This document shows, piece after piece, positions 36,271 through 46,979 of a stretch of DNA of 64,000 nucleotides. The DNA is from Parus major (lineage: Eukaryota; Chordata; Aves; Passeriformes; Paridae). Below the pieces are notes generated by a model. That model searched no databases, had not been told where the DNA came from, and saw nothing but the letters and a program-made list of their open reading frames with translations. The position numbers and the translations under genes are program-made. Positions within the stretch are counted from its first letter, which is position 1, and each line of letters begins with the position of its first letter. The DNA lies in NCBI RefSeq assembly GCF_001522545.3, contig NC_031791.1:2750151-2814150 (forward strand), in the 5' to 3' direction.

Positions 36271-36275
36271 TTTAT
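36160..36275. other. CATAAA-rich candidate regulatory block
   Basis: Three 'ccataaa' motifs (near 36170, 36200 and 36234) and 'gtgatttatgg' on the reverse strand surround a CpG cluster 'taacgagcgtcgtg'. CATAAA/TTTATG is a binding core of CDX and posterior HOX proteins (known). That the cluster functions here is inference. Confidence 0.25.
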
Positions 36276-36834
36276 GGAGCTGGTGGGAAAGGTGGGGCTG
36301 CTCTTTTATTGGGATGATCAAATGTTTGCAGAGGGAAAATACAATCTGCATTCCTCCAAGGCTGCTTTTATACAGTGAATCATGAATACATTTCCTTTCC
36401 CATTAGCAGTTTAACATCATAGGACACAGAAACACTTCTTCAAAGTGAATTTCTTTTTTAAGTAGTGTAAAGTCCTGGCTGTGGGGGAGGGAATGCACAA
36501 GCCTTTGTAGCATTAGGAAAGCTGGGCCAGAACCTCCACAAAGCAGTATTTTCCTGCTCTGGGCACCTGTGAGAGAGATAAATCAGCTCTCCTGCCCTTG
36601 TGAGGTGCTGCCCACGTGCCCGGGCAGTCGAACAGCCTCAGCATGTACCGGACAACTGAGGAAAGAGGACTTTGGTCCAGAGAGAAAAGAGGATGAAGGA
36701 AAACAAATCCTTTGAGTCTCTCATGTACTGGATCATCCAGGCACACGCAGAGAGGAGATAAATGATGCATGGGGCTGGGGTGGATTTAGCTTGCCATTAC
36801 CTGGCCATTTCTCTGTGTTAAATACCTTTCCCTG

Positions 36835-37015
36835 TTTTCTGCTGGGTTAAAAATCCACACAGGTACTCGAGAAATACTGTATTTAATAGATGCAAATGTG
36901 TAATCAAATACAATTAATAATAGTAATTGTAGTGGCCAGCACGCCAATGTAATTGACCTGAATGTTCCTTACTAATTAGAACAGCTCCAGTTCAGAAATC
37001 GTTCAGAGCTCCGAG
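36835..37015. other. POU/homeodomain-site-rich candidate conserved block
   Basis: A perfect octamer ATGCAAAT lies at 36890-36897. An 8-bp inverted repeat (tacaatta at 36909-36916, taattgta at 36924-36931) places two homeodomain cores head to head around a 7-base spacer. More TAAT cores follow near 36949 and 36975. This fits an enhancer bound by POU and homeodomain factors; conservation is untested. Confidence 0.35.
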
Positions 37016-37566
37016 CAGTGCTTTATGCTGGGAAAAACAAGCTGTCCTCATCTGTGACACACATCAGTGTTCACACAGGGCAGATTGGATTTTACTGTTA
37101 TATTTATTTACCTTTTCTGGGAGTATTAGAGCTGGATGGACCTAAGGGAGATGGTCTGATGATGCTGTGGATTTATCTTTTTCATTTGGATAGTCCATTC
37201 TTTCTTGGGCTACCCCAACACAGGTGGCTCCTGGTCACACTTCCACTGGATTAAATGATCTGGGATCTCTCCCATAAAGCTTCCTTCATCTCACATCTTG
37301 TGTTGTCATTTATACTCCTGCAAAATGAATATGAAACCCATCCATGAAAGTGAAATGAGCATTTCTGCTTTATTTCTGATTTATGCACTGATGTAAATTG
37401 CCAGGGAATGTGCAAAGCAGAATCAAGCTGGGCCAGAAGTGTTTGTGGTTGCAAATCCCTGCTACAGCAACACCACCAAACCATCCCTATCCACTGGGAT
37501 GTGACAGGAGCTGGGATGTGACAGGATCCAGGTTGTGACAGGATCCAGGTTGTGACAGGATCCAGG

Positions 37567-37641
37567 NNNNNNNNNNNNNNNNNNNNNNNNNNNNNNNNNN
37601 NNNNNNNNNNNNNNNNNNNNNNNNNNNNNNNNNNNNNNNNN
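37567..37641. other. assembly gap (75 N) inside the minisatellite
   Basis: 75 unresolved bases are flanked on both sides by the 17-bp unit, so the gap most likely holds more units and its size is uncertain. Confidence 0.97.
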
Positions 37642-38076
37642 CTGGGATGTGACAGGATCCAGGTTGTGACAGGATCTGGAATCTGACAGGATCTGGGATC
37701 TGACAGGATCCAGGATGTGACAGGATCTGGGATGTGACAGGATCCAGGTTGTGACAGGAGCTGGGATGTGACAGGATCCAGGATGTGACAGGATCTGGGA
37801 TGTGACAGGATCCGGGTTGTGACAGGATCCAGGTTGTGACAGGATCTGGGATGTGACAGGAGCTGGGATGTGACAGGATCTGGGATGTGACAGGATCCGG
37901 GATGTGACAGGATCTGGGATGTGACAGGATCCAGGATGTGACAGGATCTGGGATGTGACAGGATCCGGGTTGTGACAGGATCTGGGATGTGACAGGATCT
38001 GGGATGTGACAGGATCCAGGTTGTGACAGGATCTGGGATGTGACAGGAGCTGGGATGTGACAGGATCTGGGATGTG

Positions 38077-38101
38077 NNNNNNNNNNNNNNNNNNNNNNNN
38101 N
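38077..38101. other. assembly gap (25 N) inside the minisatellite
   Basis: 25 unresolved bases lie between intact 17-bp units. The array is collapsed or unresolved here. Confidence 0.97.
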
Positions 38102-38368
38102 CTGGGATGTGACAGGATCTGGGATGTGACAGGATCCAGGATGTGACAGGACCTGGGACGTGACAGGATCCAGGATGTAACAGGATCCGGGATGTGACAG
38201 GATCCAGGATGTGACAGGATCTGGGATGTGACAGGATCCGGGATGTGACAGGATCCAGGTTGTGACAGGATCTGGGATGTGACAGGATCTGGGATGTGAC
38301 AGGAGCTGGGATGTGACAGGACCTGGGATGTGACAGGATCCAGGCTGTGACAGGAGCTGAGATGTGAC

Positions 38369-39529
38369 ACGTGGCTGGCTCAGGTATTGTGAATTTGGTG
38401 ACTGATCGCAGCTCAGACTGAGTTTGATGTTAAACGCTGTCCAAGTGCTGCACCAGAGCCAGGGGGATGGGGTTTGCAGCCTTGTCCCTGTCAGAGTCCT
38501 CTCCCTGCCCAGTCAGTCCCATGGGACTGGCCAGTTCCTCACTGGGAAAGTGCCACTGGGACAAGTGGGAGAGTGACATTGTGCTGAAGAGTGGCATCAC
38601 AATCACAGCTTCTGGTAGAGCTTATCCTGACAATGTTCTCGTATGCCTTAGGTCAGGAAGGGATTTTTGGGGCCAGATCCCTGCCTGGCGTGAATCAGGA
38701 TCGCTGGAGATGGAGCAGCTGGGATGGAGCCAGCTGAGCATGGCTGTGCTCCCCAAAAATTGAGTGTGCAGCAGGACACAGCCACTCTGTGCATCTCTGC
38801 ACCCCCAGACAAAGCATCAGCCCCTTCCCTTCCCGGAGCAGAGCCTGGCTGAGGTGAGAGCAGCCCCTGCTCCTGTGCACATCCCTGGGAGGCAGCGCAG
38901 CTCCAGCTGCCAGGGAAGCGGAGAGCTCGGCTGGAGAGGAAAATCAGAAAGGAGCAGTTAAAGGCCTTGGCAGCTGGTCGCCCAAAGCGACCACAAACAT
39001 GTGTCTCACCCTGGTAGGTCTCATCAGCACAGCTCAAAAGTCAGCTCGTGCTGACAAGCGAGAGAGAGGAAAACACGGCTGCCCTTGCTGGAAATAATGA
39101 GAGCAGCAAGCAAGGAGGGAGCAGAGAGCAGTCCCAGGCCGGTTGTGTCCCATTCGTGGTCCTCCTCTCCCGCTGTTCTTCCAGCACTGCTTGTTTTGGG
39201 GGTTATAAAAGTGCTGGGTTTGCAGCAGCAGTGCTGATCACAGTGTAAATGCCTGGGAGGGGAAAGCTCAAACCCCTCCAGCAGCTGCTGTGCAGTCAAA
39301 AAAGCTTTGACATAAACCACTGAGCACTGATCCAAAGAGGTTTTTAGGAGATAAAAGTTCCATTCCCAAATTTGACACACACTCCTCTGTGTGGTCGCTG
39401 GGCAGTTCTCTTAATCCCTTTGTGCCTGAGTTCTCCAGGCTTAAAGAATACTGGAGGGGGTTTAGGAACAGCTGATCCTGCTCTGGGGCTGTGTGTAATG
39501 CTGGGAAACACCACATTGGAAGGACATGG
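38369..39529. other. unassigned non-coding stretch
   Basis: No repeat or gene is recognised. The part at 38.9-39.2 kb keeps several CpGs ('ggtcgcccaaagcgacc' forms a short palindrome, ggtcgc/gcgacc, at 38975-38991) and could be a small regulatory island. Confidence 0.4.
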
Positions 39530-39632
39530 GGACATGGCACTTCATCATGTGGTTTAGTGGCCATGGGGGTATTGGGTCAGAGGTTGAGCTTGATGATCCT
39601 GGAAGTCTTTTCCAGCCCTAACAATCTGTGCC
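39530..39632 (+). repeat. CR1 LINE 3' end, 'gtggtttagtgg' type
   Basis: 'catgtggtttagtggccatg', 'ggttgagcttgatgatcctg' and 'gaagtcttttccagccctaa' match the CR1 subfamily that ends in a 'cttgatgatcttaaaggtct'-like block. The copy at 53700-53792 is of the same type. Confidence 0.82.
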
Positions 39633-39898
39633 AGGCAGTCTGGGTGGACTTGGACAGCTGAAAAGCCAGTGGGATGCCTGTGACACCATCCCTGCTGCAC
39701 CTCTGGATCCTCTCCATCCAAGATTTCTCCTGAGTGAGCCAGCAGGTGCAGCTCACACAGCCTGGGCTGGGCTCACTCTGTTTCCTTCCACCACCACACC
39801 TGCTTTATTTTTCCCCACTTGTAATACATTTCAGGCAGATGCTGAAGTGCAGTATAAAGGAATGTGTGTCCAGGACAGCAGGTCGAGGCAAGGGACAT

Positions 39899-40133
39899 CC
39901 TCTCTTCTCTCTTCTCTCTTTTCTCTCTTCTCCCTTCTCCCTTCTCTCTTCTCTCTTTTCTCTCTTCTCCCTTCTCCCTTCTCCCTTCTCCCTTCTCCCT
40001 TCTCCCTTCTCCCTTCTCTCTTCTCTCTTTTCTCTCTTCTCCCTTCTCCCTTCTCTCTTCTCTCTTTTCTCTCTTCTCCCTTCTCCCTTCTCCTTTCTCC
40101 CTTCTCTCTTCTCTCTTCTCTCTTCTCTCTTCC
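39899..40133 (+). repeat. 235-bp pure pyrimidine tract, 7-bp units
   Basis: Every base is C or T. The units are ttctctc and ttctccc, with slips to ttttctctc. A longer order is visible: a block of ttctctcttctctctttt followed by runs of ttctccc recurs about four times. The three reading frames give Phe-Ser-Leu-Leu-Pro-Ser-Pro repeats on the plus strand and Arg-Glu-Lys-Gly-Glu repeats on the minus strand, so the long open frames here (up to 188 residues) are artefacts. Such homopurine/homopyrimidine DNA can form intramolecular triplexes (known). Confidence 0.97.
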
Positions 40134-42231
40134 TGTTTTCTTCCAGCCCAGGGCTTTGTTAATCCCCTTCCCACCCCTGCACTCTGCTGAATAACAGCTC
40201 TCTCCTACAGAAATATGTGCTGTGTCCTCACTGCATTAAGCATTGGCTTCAAGTGACTTTCTCTCACAAGCAGAAGTAATAAAAGGACTAAAACCTGCCA
40301 GGTTCCCCTTGACAAATGGCTGGAAGGAGGACATCTCCCCGTTTTTAGTGTTTGCAGTGATTGATCAGGGCGAGCTCAGAAGCAGCTGACCTGTTGAGGG
40401 TTTCCAGAGGGGGGATGATGGAAAGAGGATAATGCTCCTTTCTGGTTGATCACTGTAATTTTTGCTTTTCATCAGATAACATATCCAGTGTCCAGAAATC
40501 ACCACCTGTGTTTTGGAACTCGCCCAGGAGCTGCAATTTCAATCCATGTGTGCATCTGCCTGCTCAGCTCACCATTGCCAGGTGGATGTCACAGGCTGTG
40601 GGTGCTGCTGCAGACACACACAGAGGGACAGGCTCTTCCCCAGGTGCTTTATGGCCCAGAATGTGCCCAACAGGTCACACCAGAGCCTGGCATCAATTGA
40701 CAGAGGGCTCCAGCAAGGCTCTGGTTGTATCCAGGCACTTCCTTCCAGTGTCAGCCTCTCCTGGGGAAGCTCTGAAAGCCCATGCTCTGAGATGGATGAG
40801 TTTCTGCTCAGCTGGAGGTGGGAGAAGAAGCCCTGGAGCAGGGAATCTCAGCCCCATCTCTGGGCAATGCAAACTGGCCAAGGCTGGATGTGGTCCCTGC
40901 CCAAGGCTGAAGGGACAGAGCCCCCATTTGTGCAAGGGACCTCCTTTTAAAAAAGTCCTGAGTTCTGGCTTTAACAAAAATCTGAGGAGTTACATTCTTC
41001 CCACAGGTACTGGGGGCCCTGGAGAGTTGTAATATGTCCAGGAGATCTGAGCTGCCTTCACTCAGCCAGACAAGGTGGGGCAGGGACAGAGTCTTGGGAT
41101 CTGCTCTGTGAATTAACTCATCCCATAGATTTTTCTCATCAAATCCATTTGCAAGCCACAGTGACAGTTGTTATTTATTTATCTAAATAAAAAGAAACAA
41201 TTAGCTAAGAGGAGATGCACTGTGACCTCCTTGTGGAAGCTGTTCTTTGCTTATTGGGGGTTTCAGACATTTCATCTCCCTGGGGATCACAGCAACCAGG
41301 GCTGTGCTGAGTCCTGGCTCTTTCTCGAGGTGGCTGTGCAGGTGACTGCTCTCGTGTTTAATTGACATAGTATTTATTGTTGAAGTGTTGCCCTTTTTGG
41401 TTTTTTTCTTCCTTTCTCTGTCCAGGAAGGAAGATTTGGTTCAGCAATCGGTCACAAGAGATAAGCAAACAAGCTGAGAACACTTGCTCTGGAGCATGTT
41501 TGAGATCAGGCAGCTCTTCCTGACCCCTGTCTTGCCTCTCTCCTTCCCAGCAGCTCTCCCTGGCTGCATCAGGAAACTTCATGGAGCCTTCTTGGAGGTG
41601 GATTTTCCCAGGGAGTCATCAGTGCTGCTGCCTGATTTGTCATTTTGTGCAGTGGATAAAAGCAATTTCATGTTCGACTCTGAAACCCCTTGTTCACTTT
41701 ATGAATAACTCCTGTAAGTATCACTTCAGAAGCTGATCCAGCAAAGTGACAGGGAAGGGATACTCCTGGGACATCCAAAAAAAATGAAAAAAGGGACACC
41801 AGATCATGTCTGCAAGGCGGATGCCTGGGGGTGTTTTTATGAACTCCTCCATGTGGGAGTGAGAGCAGAGCAGGCACTGGAGCCCCGTGCCTGGCACAAA
41901 GCCACTTCTGCAGCCTGTCTGGTGTCCCTGTCCCCCTTTAAAGCCCAGAGCTGAGCTGCCACCCAGGTGACCTGTGCAGGGCAGGTGTTTGTCACCACAG
42001 TGTCACCACGGGTTCAGTGCCACCTTCTCAGAGCCGTCAGTGCTGGATCATTTCTGAGCAACACATCAACACCTTCCAGCTCAGCTGATCCACTGCTGGC
42101 CCTGCCTGAGATCATCCAGAATTAATACTGGATCCTCATTAAGGAGGAAGGACTCTGGGTTATCTCTCCTCTCCTGCAGCTGCTGGCAGGGCACGGGCTC
42201 GGGATGCTCCCAGGAAGGCTGGGGCTGGCCG
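40134..42231. other. unassigned non-coding stretch
   Basis: No repeat family, RNA or convincing exon is seen. Overlapping open frames at 40508-41032 occur in all plus frames and one minus frame and look like chance. Confidence 0.45.
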
Positions 42232-42385
42232 TGATTGACTCCCCACCCCTGGCAGTGCCCAAGGCCAGCTTGGACAGGGCTTAGAACAACCTGGGATAGT
42301 GCAAGGTGTCCCTGCCCATGGCAGGGGTGGCACAGGATGATCTCTGAGGTCCCTTCCAACCCAAACCATCCCGGGATTCTCAGTG
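42232..42385 (+). repeat. CR1 LINE, 3' part
   Basis: 'ctggcagtgcccaaggccag', 'cttggacagggcttagaaca', 'gcaaggtgtccctgcccatg', 'gatgatctctgaggtccctt' and 'ccaacccaaaccatcccggg' spell the forward CR1 3' end. The 'ctggcagtgcccaagg' start marks the 5' truncation. Confidence 0.93.
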
Positions 42386-43047
42386 TTCTCAGCTCCTATC
42401 AGCAGTTGTTTGTGTGCTGCCCAGACCTCACTTAATGCAGGTTTCTCATTAAAATACCTGAGTTTAACTCCAGGATCTGTGCCCTGCTGAAGGCAAGTGC
42501 AGCTCTGCCAGCTCTCTCAATTTTTAATTGTCATGATAACCTCCTTCATTTCCTTGCAGAGACAAAGTCTGCACAGTCTGCTGGGATCTTCCCACATACT
42601 CCTGCAGCTGCAGGGACTTGTCCTGACTTCTGCTCTGTTCTTGAGGAGATGTTGATGCATTTACTTGCAGTTGCTGAAGCAAAGAATGTGAAGAGATCCC
42701 CTGGCCCTGCCTGCTCACAGTAGTTGGTCACTGAAGCACATGCAGATTTTCGCTTTTTAGATCTATTTTTTTGCACACAATTAGGCTTAGACTGAGATAA
42801 CTGTGTCCAGCTGGGCTTTGGCATCAGCTGGAAACTCTCCAGGCTGGAGCAATCGTTGGTGCCTGTTGTGCTGGGAGGGTTGGGTGCTGTGAGGGGAAAC
42901 CAGCACAGACTTTCCACTGGCTCTATTTATCCAGCTTTCCTTGGGGTATCTTCTTGCACCTTCTTGTCCTGAGCTGTGAGCACGTGGGGGCTTCTTCAGC
43001 TGCTGCTGGACAAGCAGGGGAGTGGGAGGAGACCTTAAAAAATCCCT

Positions 43048-43069
43048 GGGTGGGTGGGAGTGGGAGGGG
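43048..43069 (+). other. strong G-quadruplex motif
   Basis: Five G runs of three or four bases are separated by loops of 1, 1, 3 and 1 bases (ggg t ggg t ggg agt ggg a gggg). Motifs with single-base loops are among the most stable DNA quadruplexes (known). No promoter is recognised next to it. Confidence 0.9.
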
Positions 43070-44019
43070 AGCACTGGGATCCTACAAAGGGGGAAAAGGT
43101 GACTCCTCATCCTTTTCTTTTTCAGGAAGAAAAGGGAGGGAGGACAATATGAGCTACTGAAAAGCCTTTAAACCATCCTGAGCCAAATAATCTGAGGGGT
43201 GCATATATGAATCCTTTCCCTCAGGTGGCATGGGTGGACCCTGGTCTGGTGACATTTCTGCCACGTGTCCCAAACCCACCTTGCTTTTATTAAAAGCCCA
43301 CCTCTCACAAGTCAGGCCCTTGGATGCCTCCTGCTCAGGGTAAGCTGTGAGGAGGGGCTGGGGAAGGACTCACACTTATGGAATGACTGCTCATGGAATG
43401 CTGTCAGCATTTCTTTAAGATGCTGGAGGCTTTAATAAGCAAGGGATTAATTACACCTCCCATGTCTGTCTGGCAGCTTCACCTTAATGCCTGAGCTCAT
43501 TTGCATGTTTTTATCAGAGGGCAGGAAAATAATGGCGTTGTCCTCTTGTTGTCCCCCAGCAAATCCAGGGTGGTGGGATCCTCTGGAGGAGCTGGAGGCT
43601 GTGCTGGCAGGCAGGGGGTGAGCTGTACTTCACAGGTCACCACTCCTCTGCTCCAGCAAGTGTAATTGAAGGGATTTACTCCATCACCCAATCTGATTCC
43701 AGACAAGCAGCTGAGTAAACAAGGCAAAGGCAAGGCTGGGGTGAAGCCACACAGCTCAGGTGGCTTTTTGGAGCTGATCTTCACAACCTTGTTTGTGTAG
43801 CTGTGCTTGCCAGCACCTCTGGGCACAGCCTTTGAAGGTCCTTTCCTGCTGCAGGTGATTCATGAGCCAGCTCGAGGTGAACCTTTCTGGCAGGTTTTGT
43901 TTCCTGTTCTGGGCAGACCTTGGAGCATCAGGTTTCCACCCACCCCTTCTAGCAAGCAAAAGTCCTACGTTTATGACTTCCCCTGAGGCACTGGGGATGA
44001 CTGATCAGGCAGTTCTGAC

Positions 44020-44175
44020 CAAAAATGGCACATGAAATGTTTGCTCCTTGAGGAGCTGAGTAACGCGCTAATGAGTGCAAGACAGATCCTGCTGCTTCCC
44101 ATCCGATGGGAATTAATCGTGCCTGTGCTGGAGCAGAACCAGGCTGCCTGCTCATGCATTGATTATGGCTTAACT
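44020..44175. other. candidate conserved non-coding block
   Basis: 'gagtaacgcgctaatgagtg' and 'gatgggaattaatcgtgcct' combine retained CpGs with TAAT cores and show no repeat structure. Texture only. Confidence 0.22.
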
Positions 44176-44746
44176 TTCCAGAAAGTACAATTGAGCTGAA
44201 GTTTTCATGGAGTTTGAGCCAGGAGTGATGCAGTCAATGAGAACTGCACCAAGAGCTGTGCCCTGAGCGAGCAGCGAGCCAGGGCTGAGCTGCTGCAGTG
44301 TCCCGTGGTGATCCTGGCATTCCTACCTCCCTCTGGGCAGTGCCAAAATGTTTTATCTTTGATGAACCAAATTGCTTGGCTGAGTGCTGGGCCTTGGCAC
44401 GGCCTGGTGTGTGTCAGGGGAAGGACTTCCCAAGGCTGTCCTTCCTTCTCGGGGTTTGGGGTGAGGACCTCGGGAAGGGCTTTCTGGACTGCTGAATGTG
44501 GGACCTGCCCTGTCCTGGGCTGTGAAAGGTCAGCAGGGGCTCTGAAAGGGGAATCAGCACCAGGGCTGCCTGAAGGAGCCTACTTTGGGCTCTTTGGTCG
44601 CTGGCAGAGGTTTAAAAATGCTTTTAATTTAAGTAGAGAGAATGACCCCTTAAATCCAACAGTCAGAGTTTATTGTCCTGAGGATCTCTGATGGCTCCAG
44701 CTGCCCAGGCAGATGTTGGGTGGGCAAAGCCCTCTGAAAAGCAAAG

Positions 44747-44783
44747 CTGGGCTTGGCTTGGCTGGGCTGAGCTGAGCTGGGCC
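44747..44783 (+). repeat. short GGCTT/GGCTG imperfect repeat
   Basis: About seven imperfect 5-bp units (ggctt, ggctg, agctg) lie in a row. This is a small degenerate microsatellite. Confidence 0.8.
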
Positions 44784-46688
44784 GGCCCCTCACTTGCTCC
44801 CAGCCCGTGAATCAAAGCCCAGCTCCAGCACTGCAGACATGCCCACAGCCCCATCACTTATTGCTTAACAAGTGCATTAGTGTAAATCAAGAGGCATGTT
44901 TCAATTATCTAATAGAAGAATTATTGATCCACGCTCTCCTCCTGAACGTTCAAATGTTCCAGGAGGAGAAGCAGTATTTGTATATGCTATAAAAAATCTG
45001 GAGTGTGGTTTTATGTTTCAATTAGGTGGTGCTTGGAGAGCTGGTGCAAGATGTTTTTGTAGGAGCAGCTGTGGCCAAACTGTGATGGGCACAGAGTCAC
45101 TGGTGGTCCCCAGACTTGGTTTTGGGGTCAGCACAAGGCAGCAATAGATTAAATTCCTCCCCTTCCCCTTAGGATGCTGTGCAGGGAAGCCCAGAGCTTC
45201 ACTTTCAACTCATTGTCCATGGAAAAGTGTAGCTGTTCCTTAAAATGCCAAATTCAGTTTAAGTGGATCGAATCAAACCAGTTTTATTCTCCCTCTTCCT
45301 GCCCTGTGGCTCTGATGGTTGGAGGGAAGGAAGGGGATTTGTGCTTCTTGTGTAAGGAGCCTTGGGCATCTGGCTGATAAAACAAACTTCCCACAGGAGA
45401 GTTAATTCCAAGTGGAATTATTCTGAACCTTCGGCTTTCAGTCCATTGTCCTGTGGTGACTGTGTAAAATGCCATTGAGGGATGTTCCTTTTTCCCTTTG
45501 ATATAAAACATGGGGCTATTTTAGAAACTTAAAACTCATTCCAGACTCTTCTCAGCACTTCTTTTCAAAGCAGCTCAGTTCAGCTGTCAGTCCCCAGCTC
45601 CACTTCTAATTAAAATAGGTTTGAAGCCTTCCCTGACAGGCAAACATCTACAGTAAGTTGCAAACTATAGAGCAATCCTTCTCAGCTTAAGGATGCCACA
45701 TCAAATGTCACTTGGTGCCTCTCTAGGACAGCTATCTATGTTTAAGAATAAATATACAAATAAAGTTGTCACCTAAAAGTGGTTGATAACACTTTTCTGG
45801 GACAGAGAGCTCAGATGAGATGCAGTAACAGCCGCCTGTACTTCCTGCAGTCCCAAAAATGTTTCTGGAGACTCCATGGTCTTGAGTTTTTGGGGTTTTT
45901 TTCCCCATTGTGCACAGTGACACAACTTGTGAAATAGCGTCACTGTGATTTGGGGGAGCCCTGAGGCAGCTGAAGGGTCCTGGGCCAGCAGAGATTTGCA
46001 GTGGGGATTGCTCAGCCCACCTCAAAACAGAGCTGGGGTGACCCCCAGGGGCCCTCCCCTAGGAATGACATGGAAGCACAGGGAAATGCAGGAACAGCCT
46101 GTACTGGAGAATTTGCACAGAATATTTGTGGTTTGAGCACTTCACTGCCAGAGCAGCATTTCCCTGCTGGAACAAGGCACCTGCTGAACCTGTCACTGCT
46201 TTCATGTTCTGCTTATTTAAAACCTGAGAAACCCTCCGAAAGCAAGTAAGATTAACTCCAAACAAATGTGTGGCACAGAGCAGCACATTGTGCTGCAGGT
46301 TTGTTGCTGTCACCATTAGGAACAAGTTTCTTCTCCTGGCCTGGATGCTGCCTTAGTCTTTTTTTTTAGTATTTTTCAGTCTTTTTAAGTCTCCCAAATG
46401 TCTCAGAGTTAGGGCAGGCCACTCTCACCCTGTTTTGAAGGTCAGGCTGGGCTTCTTTAAAGAAGGTTGAGGTAAAATAAGCAATGGGATCGCAGAACTT
46501 TGGGTATGGGGTTAGAGACTTGCTGCTGCAGCTGGGTGGTTGGGATGGATGTTGTGGGAGATGCTCAGCTCTGAGGAGCTAAAATGGTCCAGCCTGGAGT
46601 GACAGAACTGTCCCTAGGTGCCACACGTCTGCCAGGGCAGTGTTCCCTGCAGCACTGGCAGGGAAGGGGGCTTGTCCCTGTTTCCCAG
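44784..46688. other. unassigned non-coding stretch
   Basis: AT-rich parts (44.86-45.0 and 45.6-45.8 kb) alternate with GC-richer ones. No CR1 or gene is recognised. A T run lies near 46357-46367. Confidence 0.4.
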
Positions 46689-46905
46689 CTGGAAACCTGT
46701 GCAATGCCAAATATTCCGACTCCCAACCAACCCTCGCCCCGACTTCGTGGACCCAGGGTGGGTTTGTGACTTTGATCCACATTTTTGGGGGCTGCCCAGC
46801 AGGAACTACCCAGCTCCTTCCTTCTCCCACCTCTACTCTCCATTCAGAGCCCTGCAGCAGATCATTCCACACACTTTCATGGAGCAGAACATCCTCCTCC
46901 TCCAG
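46689..46905 (+). CDS. possible internal coding exon, unidentified
   Basis: A plausible acceptor (cttgtccctgtttcccag, AG at 46687-46688) and a strong donor (ctccag|gtgagc, GT at 46906-46907) bracket 217 open bases. One frame gives an aromatic-rich, protein-like peptide with the pieces PDFVDPGWVCDFDPHFWGLP and FSHLYSPFRALQQIIPHTF, ending on a whole codon at the donor. Codons such as aac, tac, ttc, cac, atc and cag are frequent and some CpGs are kept. Against it, a second plus frame (NAKYSDSQPTLAP) and two minus frames are also open, and I do not recognise the protein. A chance splice-flanked frame is quite possible. Confidence 0.2.
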
Positions 46906-46979
46906 GTGAGCAGTGTGGTAAATCCATCCAGGTGAGAAACATCAGGAGAGAACAGTGGTTGTATTTTCCCTCTGCTGTT

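Larger units (their letters stand above)
37493..38368 (+). repeat. 17-bp minisatellite, about 50 units
   Basis: The unit is ctgggatgtgacaggat, repeated head to tail over about 876 bases, including two unresolved gaps. Variation is confined to two short spots: ctggg/ccagg/ccggg/agctggg at one end and gatgtg/gttgtg in the middle, with a few gatctg. The core gtgacagga is almost invariant. Because 17 is not a multiple of three, three units (51 bp) give a 17-residue peptide period. This explains the 302-residue minus-strand open frame of repeating Cys-His-Ile-Pro-Asp-Pro-Val-Thr-Ser-Gln. The plus strand has stops (tga) in the units. I see no coding function. Confidence 0.97.

Noticed and set aside
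37493..38368. Resemblance to a CRISPR array
   Set aside because: The units are head-to-tail 17-mers with no spacers, in a vertebrate genome; it is a minisatellite.
37462..38370. 302-residue minus-strand open frame of repeating CHIPDPVTSQILSHP-like units
   Set aside because: It is the 17-bp minisatellite read in the one strand that lacks stops, and it crosses unresolved N. There is no start, promoter or splice evidence.
39628..40194. Ser/Leu/Phe-rich 188-residue and Arg/Glu/Lys-rich 133-residue frames
   Set aside because: Both are readings of the pure pyrimidine tract, which has no stop codons by composition.
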